Assembly (NCBI RefSeq): GCF_030272615.1
Contig: NC_081405.1
Coordinates: 610,261,065 to 610,325,064 of the forward strand
Length of the DNA stretch: 64,000 bases
Direction of reading: 5' to 3'
Source of the DNA: Cryptomeria japonica
Taxonomy: Eukaryota > Streptophyta > Pinopsida > Cupressales > Cupressaceae
Below are positions 57,201-64,000 of the stretch, in pieces. The translations under genes were made by a program, and so were the position numbers. The notes under the pieces are model-generated. The model was not told where the DNA came from and ran no database searches. It was given only the letters and a program-made list of their open reading frames with translations. The stretch's first letter is position 1; every line of letters begins with the position of its first letter.

Positions 57201-57877
57201 AAATTAATTATGGAGAATATGAACAACATGCCTACTAATAAGAGTAAAATAGAGATAGTTGTTTGTTCCCAGTATGATCTTAAGATGGCAAGAGGATTGG
57301 CATATCAAAGGGGATATTACAAAGGCATCTAGATAAGGGAAAAAGGATCGTGAAGGTGTTACTTGGGCCCATCCCCCTACGGGATGGATAAAAGCTAATT
57401 TTGATGGGGTGGCCAAGGGTAACTTGGGGCTAGCTGGGAGTGGGGGGTGTTAAGAGATCACTATGGCAACTTTGTTTCAATGGTGGAGCTCCTCTTGGGC
57501 TCTCAGTCCAATAAATTAGCCGAATCCATACGAGCATTCCAGGTCATTGACCTTGCTAGAAAATTGAATATCAAAAATCTATGGATTGAGGGGGACTCAA
57601 AAAATATTATTGAATGCCTTTTAGGTAAGTCCTCCCCTCATGGACCATCAAAAATTGGATCGATGAATCTAAATCCCTCATTAGCAACTTTGAGAATATT
57701 AAAATCTCACACATGTTTAGGGAATCAAATGTGGTTGTTGATTGTTTTGCCAATGAAGGAGTAAATCTCTCTGGATGGTAGATGTGGCAATCCCACAAGG
57801 ATCTAGAAGTGGGGGTGAAATCCTTAATTAGATATGATGTTATTCATGGAAAAGTTGCCATTTCAAAAAATGATTAA
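54288..57877 (+). pseudogene. L1-type LINE ORF2: endonuclease end, reverse transcriptase, zinc region, RNase H
   Basis: Begins in the endonuclease domain (LIQVRLDRALISGQW, SDHLPISF), because Copia A inserted there. Then KVRKWNKETFGNIFGMK, SAGDENTNYFHMIALKYREA, reverse transcriptase motifs (LLKLDISKAYDRVDW; QFMDDTILMGIS with the catalytic DD; YLGLPLG), IGWDLFCRPKNLGGLGLR, a cysteine/histidine region (CYLCKEVAKMNNHHFIHC) and RNase H (KANFDGVAKGNLG; GVLRDHYGNFVSM; LWIEGDSKNIIECL). This is the usual plant L1 order with a C-terminal RNase H. Many stops and frame changes. The 5' half is not in the window. Confidence 0.85.
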
Positions 57878-58049
57878 GAGGATCAGTGTAAGGTACAGTT
57901 TCATTCAATACATCATTGACGCCATTATTATCCCTTCTATCCGTATGAAATGGTGTGTTTTGTGTGTTCCTAGGATTTGTTGTAAATTTGTTGCCAATAT
58001 AAGCTTCTCTGCAAGTGAGAAGAAAGAAACTCGCAAAAAAATGAGGGGA
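57878..58049 (+). other. spacer after the LINE ORF
   Basis: No gene. No poly-A tail is visible, so the right end of the LINE is not defined. Confidence 0.4.
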
Positions 58050-59640
58050 ATAGGAAAAGGATGGAGCCAAAAAGCTATAAAAAGCACCAGAAAAACTAGA
58101 AGTTTTGGAATCAGATTATCAAAGGGAGGCTAAAACCTTTCCTAGAAAAGTTTCATAGTGCTAACCCTAACATTGTGAGGTATTTCATCAATAATTGGAA
58201 GGAGGAAGGAATCATTCTGTCTGGAAGAAAAGTGATTATCAATGAGGCTCTTATTAGAGAAGTTATGGGCCTCTCTACTGAAGGTATGGAATTCTTCCAG
58301 GATAGGAAGATATTTGATGAAGTGGTCATGAGATTCCCTAAATCAGAGGAGGAGAGGGAAGCTGCTTAAAGGATTTGAATAGTTACTTTGAGGCTAGCAC
58401 CATAAAAATATCTAGAGGGAGGTTCTTAGAGTGGTGATGGAATATATAACTGTGGATGCAAGATTTAGAAGGGTGTATGGCTACCACTTCATCCTTCTCA
58501 AACACTTCAGGTACAAGGTCAGGGTTTCTTTCCTCCATTATCTATTATTTTATTTTTAACACTATATTCTAGAACACTGTAAAAGTCCTAGGAGTGCCCT
58601 TGTTTTGCATGTCAATCTTATCTATCTCATTCATCAACACTTTACTAGTTTGCCTGCCTTGTCTAATCCTATTTTTCCCTCAGACTCTGATGGGTATGAC
58701 ACTAAAACTAGTATGTCTGAGGGAAATTTTAATGGGGACTCAGACTGGGAAGAGGAAATTTCTCCTCCCCCTAAAATGATGCCTAAAAAATCCCCTTTGA
58801 CTAGGCCTTCTAGTAAACTAGAAACCTCTCTGAAAACCCTCTCCATGGCTAAAAAGAAAATGAAAGCCTCTTTGAAGAAAAAGTTGGTGTCTTAATCTAA
58901 GGATTTTTTGTGTGGCCCTTTTGATACTTATTATTCCCTTGAAGATTCCCTTTCCTCCCACCCTACCACTAGTAGAGAGAACAGGCCAAGATTTCCAAAA
59001 TACTTCAAATTGGATGAAAATTACTTTAAATTGGACAAGGAATATATAGATTATGTGTTGGCTATTGCAAGCAATAGTCCAGTGGACCTTTTTAGTATTT
59101 TTAAATGCGTCTTTCATGAAATCAAAGACCTTATCCTAAAGAACAGGGCAACTACTAGTTAACTAGAGGAGTTGGTTGATAAAGTGCAACCCCAGAAGAC
59201 TGTAGGGGTAATCTGGATAGAGGAAGAAAAGATATCCATGGCAGAGTGTCTATAAAGAATAGTGGAACTTATTGATAAAATGGAAAAATAAAATGAGAAG
59301 AAAACCTTGCATCTTGAGGGGAAGTTAGCAAAATCAGGGAAACCTTGAATGCAATAATGAAACAAAGTCACAAGATCATAAAGAATTATGTGGCCATGAT
59401 GAACATGATGGTGGATAAACTGTAAAAATCCCAGCATGGCACCCTGATTGTGGACCTTGATGCTGACAAAGAAAAAGACCAGAAAGAGGAGTCTTGCCCA
59501 TCCAAGAGAACCAGAGCCAATCTGAAGAGAAAGGAAGAGTCCTCTAATCAAGAGCTTTAGGATCTGAAAAAATTGGCCCAAGAGATGAATACTTTGGAAA
59601 ATGAGGTAATTGAGACTATTGAGTCTTTAGGTTAATGCAT
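58050..59640 (+). pseudogene. unrecognised decayed ORF with N-terminal EALIREVMGLS-type domain and C-terminal coiled coil
   Basis: Reads RYFINNWKEEGIILSGRKVI, then INEALIREVMGLSTEGMEFFQ, then a serine/lysine-rich part (MPKKSPLTRPSSKLETSLK, about 58780), YFKLDKEYIDYVLAIASN, and a coiled coil (ELVDKVQPQK; RIVELIDKMEK; LKKLAQEMNTLENEV). Stops in the coiled coil fall where Gln fits (CL-stop-RIVEL, EK-stop-NEKK, KL-stop-KSQHG, EL-stop-DLKKL). It has at least two frame changes. The family is unknown to me. The pattern resembles the HKITKEVIRAITSLP region of NA-1 ORF2. It could be the first ORF of another LINE copy, or part of an LTR element. The sequence just after it (TTTCGGGTCCCTCTAAAAC, about 59760) looks like a plant LINE tail. 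Confidence 0.5.
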
Positions 59641-61116
59641 TTATTGTTTTAGTTCTTACTATCTTTTTGTCTACTCTATTGTCATTTTGTCTGTCTGATA
59701 GCTTTTCTACATTGTTGAACTTAGACTGTTTATTTTAATTTTTGTTTGTAACTTGGTGGTTTCGGGTCCCTCTAAAACTTGCTTTTTCCCTAATCAAAAA
59801 CATCTCTCAAAGAAATTTCTACCAATAATTTAATCAAACAATGGTGAGTAATGGAGTGAGGCCTACCTTTTTGTGTCTTTGCTACACTGATGGAAAGAAG
59901 ATTATACAATATATTTGGAACATTCATTCTCCTTCCATGGCACAGATGACTTAGGAGCTTAGAGTGATGGGAATGCAGGCATGAGTATGTTCCTTCGCAA
60001 ATTAAATACTTCATGATATACAATGCTACAACTTTCCATTTGGGAGGAAGGGATTCTTGTCTGGTCCCTTGCTTATCCTTTACCAAAGGTGGATCACCCT
60101 ATTGCATGAATTATGCCCCCATACTTCGTGTGTCTTTCATTTTGGGGTATTTCTCCTAGTCAGTTGGCAACCCTGTTACCTTTGCAATCTTCTCTTCTAT
60201 TGTGATAACTCTCAACCCTTTCACTTGAGCCTCCCTGTTAGAAAATGTACAAGTGAATTCTCTTGAAACATTCTCATTGTACTCAGTTAACTTAAGAAAA
60301 TAATCTACCTAGCCATTGTTGCGGAATTCAGGTTTGCAAACCTAATCTTGCAAAAGGACATCATGCACCATAGATTCATGGTGAATTGAAGAACCACCCA
60401 TTATCACATTGGTATTCACAACACATGACTATAGAAATATGCTCAATTTCGCCTAAAACTATGCAAGTTATCAAAAGAAAATATACCTTGTTTGCAAACA
60501 ACCCTGCTACAACTCCATGTTTTTTAAAATAAGCAAGAAAAAGGCAGTGGCAAGAGGTATAGCAACATGAATAGAGCACAAAATGTCACATCAAGCCGTA
60601 ATGATTTTAAATTTTTAAATTTAAACTTTTATTTGAGATGACATAAGAATAATTCCATGAGAATAATTCACCATTGTACTTTACCCCCAGCCTAAGGTTT
60701 AACATGTGTCCACACATGCGGAGGGTGACTACAAGAAAAACTATGCAAATATCATTATGATATGAAATATTGTTTAATAAATACATGCACAAAAATAAAT
60801 ACACACAATCATACCTGTTATCGTACCATAGTGACAACAATTAGAGAAATCCATTATGTATAAAGTATAATCGTTATGTACGACGAGTGAGGTGGAGAAA
60901 TGAATGGCAAAAGTGGAATGATACAGAAGAGTGATGGGTGCGTACAAAAATAGAATATTTATTGGTGAAGAAAGGTACTTCCATGGGATATGGAAGTATT
61001 TACTATGAGTGAATGCGGCAAGAAATTAGGAAGAAGGTGGGACTACAAGTCCACCTACTTTTGTTGCAGGAATCTTGGCAGCTACTTGAGTAATGAATTG
61101 TTGTAGGAACTCCTCT
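59641..61116. other. no gene seen
   Basis: AT-rich, no supported coding frame on either strand, no clear repeat ends. The LINE-tail-like GTTTCGGGTCCCTCTAAAACTTG lies at about 59758-59783. Confidence 0.5.
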
Positions 61117-62042
61117 TGTTGGAAATTGACACTCATCCAGTGGATACTGATGCATGATTAGTGGCCTAGGTTTTTTATTGATGGGAACTCTTCACATAAA
61201 TCCTATTTGGTAATTATGAATTTTGGCAACCGAAAGTGAATATGATCTGGTTATAGATAACCAGTATTTTAGGATAAGCAAAATAGTTTTGGTCTGGAAA
61301 CTTTCTAGTGATTGTAGTAGTTATATTCGTGCATGAGATGATAGGGCTGACATATAAAAATAATTTTAACATCATTTGGATGATTTGTATATGTTTTTGG
61401 TGATCCAATTCAAGCAGACTCATGATTACACATTACATTACAGGTCGACTTGATAATTGTTTATTTTATGATTGTGGATATATAAGACTGATGTAGAAGA
61501 TTTTTTTGGTGTGTGGTATGGTGAGATTTAAGTGAATAGTGATCAAGATACCATTTTGGCATAGTTTCACTTGCGCATTCTTGATCCGGTAGTTGACTAA
61601 ATAGAAAACAAAGCACAATTGCAGAGTAGATACAGTCAGAGTTTTTGGACTTAACTAGAACTCATTCAAGCATTTTTTTATTCTATTTTGGAGTTCAATC
61701 ATTGTAATTCATCATTTAAAATTCTTTGTAAAGAAGTGATCCTTCCATGGTTGTAGCTCTTATTGTAATTGAGCAGTGAGCTCTAGGTAGTATGCCTGAA
61801 TGCTAGTGCATTCCCCTTTTGTAATATTATTTTTCTACTGGCCATAGTAGAATAATATTGTTTTTCCCATTTGGGTTTCCATGTAAAAATATCGATGTTA
61901 TGATTTTTTGGTTGATTATCTTTTGTTTTTGCATTTTAATTTCTTGCATATGCTTCCGGTAGTTTAAGATTAAGTCAGAAAATTCCTTTACTGGTCGATC
62001 ATTAATTCAGCCCCCCCCCCTCAATGATCCTTGATTCCAACA
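61117..62042 (+). repeat. NA-2 5' LTR
   Basis: 926 bp, TGTTGG to CCAACA, with TATAAAAA at 61353, TTTTCCCATTTGGGTTTCCATG at about 61862 and a C-run at 62011. It lines up with the NA-1 LTRs over its full length. Confidence 0.9.
61353..61360 (+). promoter_or_regulatory. TATA box in NA-2 LTR
   Basis: TATAAAAA in GGCTGACATATAAAAATAATT, the same place as TATAAATA in NA-1 (17978). Confidence 0.55.
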
Positions 62043-62045
62043 ATT

Positions 62046-62056
62046 CGTATCAGAGC
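62046..62056 (+). promoter_or_regulatory. NA-2 primer binding site, initiator tRNA-Met
   Basis: CGTATCAGAGC; the standard site is TGGTATCAGAGC, so the second G has become C. Confidence 0.8.
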
Positions 62057-62110
62057 CTAGTTCCTCCGAGGAAGCCTAACCACTTCAGGAAGGTTTAAGA
62101 GATTGAATCA

Positions 62111-63275
62111 ATGGATTTTGATTTGTAGAGACAACTTTGTGTGGCACATGAGGATCTTGATGTAGTAAGAAATAAAATAAGTTCCCTAAAGATAAAACTG
62201 AATGCAGCTGAAAATTTCATTAATGATTTGAAAGATCAATGGAACACTTCACGAGACAAGAGGAAAGAACCAATGGACAAGGTGAAGGAGAAAGAAGATC
62301 AAAGCATGGATAACTAGGACAAAGTTTATGAATGTGATAAGCTTGCTAGAGAGAATGTTGTACTAAAGAATGAGATCCAATCCATTGTGATAAAGCTGAC
62401 TAAGTAGATTGAAGACCGAAAGAAGAATCAACAAAATTTTACTCAATCATCAAAGGACATATTAGATGAATTCTTCAAGCTTACTTATGAGAATGATCAG
62501 TTGATGCTTGAGTTGACTCAATCAAGGAATAATGGTCAAGAACTTGAGAGCCAGATTGTGGCCCTTAGAGATGAACTTTCTACTCAAAATGAATACAAAG
62601 ACAAATTCAATGCTAACTCAGCAAGGCTTGATGAGATGCTGGAAAGTTAGAGACATGGAAAAGAGATGAGAGGACTTGGATCTAAGAAAGGAGAATCCTC
62701 TGATTCTAGACAAAGCAATGCAAAGCCAAATCATAAGAAGAGAAGGAATCCTCTGATAAGACAACCTAATGCTCATAAATTCAATGGTAGATGTTTTACT
62801 TGCAATAAATTTGGTCATATGGAAAATCAATGTAGAAGTTGGATGAATAATGGAATGAACAATATGAACAATGGTCCTACCTTTACTGGTCAGTGTTTCA
62901 TATCCAATAATTTTGGTCACAAGTCAAACATGTGTAGAGTAGTAATGAACATTTTTTTAGAACAAGAGATGCTATGTTTGTGGGATGTTTGGAAATATAT
63001 CTAACCAATGCATGATGAGACCAAATCATATGGATTTCAAACCTATGTAGAAAAATGTTGTTTGTCGTGCAAGCAACAAAATTGGTCACATTGCAAAGTA
63101 TTGTAGAAGCAAGAATAATGCTCTAGTAAACAAAGGAGAATCAGATGAGAAAGGAAAAGAAAAGGTAGAAGAGATCAAGAACAAGAATGAGAAGATGTGG
63201 GTTAGAAAAGATGAATCCAAGGCAGCTAGTGGATTTGTACTTGAATCCGATGTAGATTATTCATCTGATAACTAA
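62111..63275 (+). pseudogene. NA-2 gag-like ORF: coiled coil plus four CCHC knuckles
   Basis: Starts MDFDL then a stop, then a charged coiled coil (LKIKLNAAENFINDLKDQW; ARENVVLKNEIQSI; ENDQLMLELTQSRNNGQELE). Four knuckle units follow: CFTCNKFGHMENQC (intact, about 62797), CFISNNFGHKSNMC (second Cys to Ser), CYVCGMFGNISNQC (His to Asn, one frame shift away) and CRASNKIGHIAKYC (second Cys to Ser). Ends with a KEKVEEIKNKNEKMWVRK segment that NA-1 also has (KHERKWVRK). No capsid-like domain. Some stops and two frame changes. Confidence 0.75.
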
Positions 63276-63659
63276 GGCATTTGGCCTTAGGGAGTGGAAT
63301 TTTCATGCAAAAACTTGTAGAAACCCATAGAGAGATCTATGATTGATCAAGGTTGAGTGCAGATGTTTGGAATTGATTATCTAGAATTCATCATCTCAAT
63401 CTTTGAATCTGATGAGTTGGTTTATGTTGAACATAGCATTCAGTTGAACCTTACCAATACAGTTATGTCAACTTAAAATTAGGGTTTGCAAAGTTAAAAA
63501 GGGGTGAAATGTGAATCATTTCTCACATTGTGAGCAAAGAGTTGAAGTAGCAAAGCAAGGTGATCAAAAGATTAAGGTGATCTGACAAAAGACCATTGTG
63601 CATTTGACATAAGAAAAAGGTAGTTATAGAAGCATATTTTGAACCCTAAAATTCTTGAA
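63276..63659 (+). other. NA-2 spacer
   Basis: No ORF. Length similar to the NA-1 spacer. Starts after AAGGCATTTGGCCTTAGGGAGTGG, which matches NA-1 AAGGCATTAGCCTTAGGGGGTGG at about 29655. Confidence 0.6.
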
Positions 63660-64000
63660 ATGGCATCTTCTTCTATTAATAAACCTTTGGTAGTAGAGGT
63701 TTCTAAACGTGGATGGCTGCAATTTAAGAAGCGTCCATTTAAATCTATTGAGGATTATCCAAATAGTTCTTTTTCATCTGTTCCATACATATTTTTACAT
63801 GTTGATGATGTGAAGGCATACATTCACTGTACAATTGAGGAAACTAAGAATAAAAACATCTTGACCTTGTATACTGGCCACATAATGGATGGAGCTGGAA
63901 ATCCCAAACTAGAATGTGCACAGTTGCAAAGGAAGGGTTTCACATAGTTTGTTCACTTCCTAATATTCAATGAGGATGAATGGGTGAGGTACATTCTCAG
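63660..64000 (+). pseudogene. NA-2 ORF2, N-terminal part
   Basis: Starts MASSSINKPLVVEV. The segment SSFSSVPYIFLHVDDVKAY then IHCTIEE, followed by GHIMDGAGNPK and LQRKGFT, aligns with GTFSSVPEGVLYVKDICAY then IHSTLED, GTLVNQDGTMKPK and LKDRGFT of NA-1. One in-frame TAG after GFT at about 63946, then the frame goes on to the window edge. Confidence 0.8.

Larger units (their letters stand above)
61117..64000 (+). mobile_element. NA-2: second copy of the non-autonomous Copia-like family, cut by the window end
   Basis: Order is LTR (61117-62042), initiator-Met primer site, coiled-coil/CCHC ORF (62111-63275), short spacer, and the N-terminus of ORF2 (63660 on). LTR ends TGTTGGAAATTGACAC and GATTCCAACA match NA-1. 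Between the LTR and ORF2 there is no room for pol (about 1.6 kb, all accounted for). It is clearly diverged from NA-1, so it is an independent insertion. The 3' part is outside the window. Confidence 0.85.

Noticed and set aside
59790-61423. Several minus-strand ORFs of 67-98 codons
   Set aside because: AT-rich chance frames with no domain, splice signal or homologue in the window.

Overview
The window looks like intergenic DNA of a seed plant with a very large genome, most likely a gymnosperm. That placement is an inference from the density of old, nested, decayed LTR retrotransposons, plant-only families (Tat-lineage Ty3/Gypsy with two RNase H domains, plant mobile domain genes, an L1-type LINE with RNase H) and the absence of any recognisable cellular gene. 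Almost everything is transposon-derived and almost every coding frame is broken.

Layout, left to right. 1-6085: 3' end of a plus-strand Gypsy-type element, with an antisense plant mobile domain (PMD) pseudogene (1563-3561), a 20-bp-period AGCGCT repeat (3836-4103), a polypurine tract and one LTR (from 4688). 6368-9865: LTR-like block related to a solo LTR at 33409-35593. 9882-16649: two unrecognised multi-exon genes facing each other (plus 9882-11316; minus 14722-16649) around a 360-bp tandem array (11682-14258). 16985-17376: AT palindromes and ATCCGAT palindromes. 17511-54287: a four-level nest. A Copia element (pol at 17511-17695 and 50694-53369, 3' LTR 53425-54287) sits in a LINE (54288-57877). 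Its pol is split by a pol-less Copia-like element (NA-1, 17696-50693, duplication GTTAT). NA-1 in turn holds a pol-less Gypsy-like element in its 5' LTR (18092-27904, duplication GGGAT) and a Tat Gypsy element on the minus strand in its interior (29690-45845, duplication TGATG). 58050-59640: a decayed ORF of unknown family. 61117-64000: a second copy of the pol-less Copia-like family (NA-2), running off the window.

The main discovery candidate is the NA family. Its order is LTR, initiator-Met primer site, a coiled-coil protein with four tandem CCHC knuckles, a large unrecognised second ORF, polypurine tract, LTR, with no integrase, reverse transcriptase or RNase H. Two independent copies share this order, so it is the family architecture and not one deletion. 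Such an element would need pol proteins in trans. Second is the convergent gene pair with exact phase-0 splice structure around the 360-bp array. Third, two different Gypsy-type elements carry a primer site matching the 3' end of tRNA-Trp.
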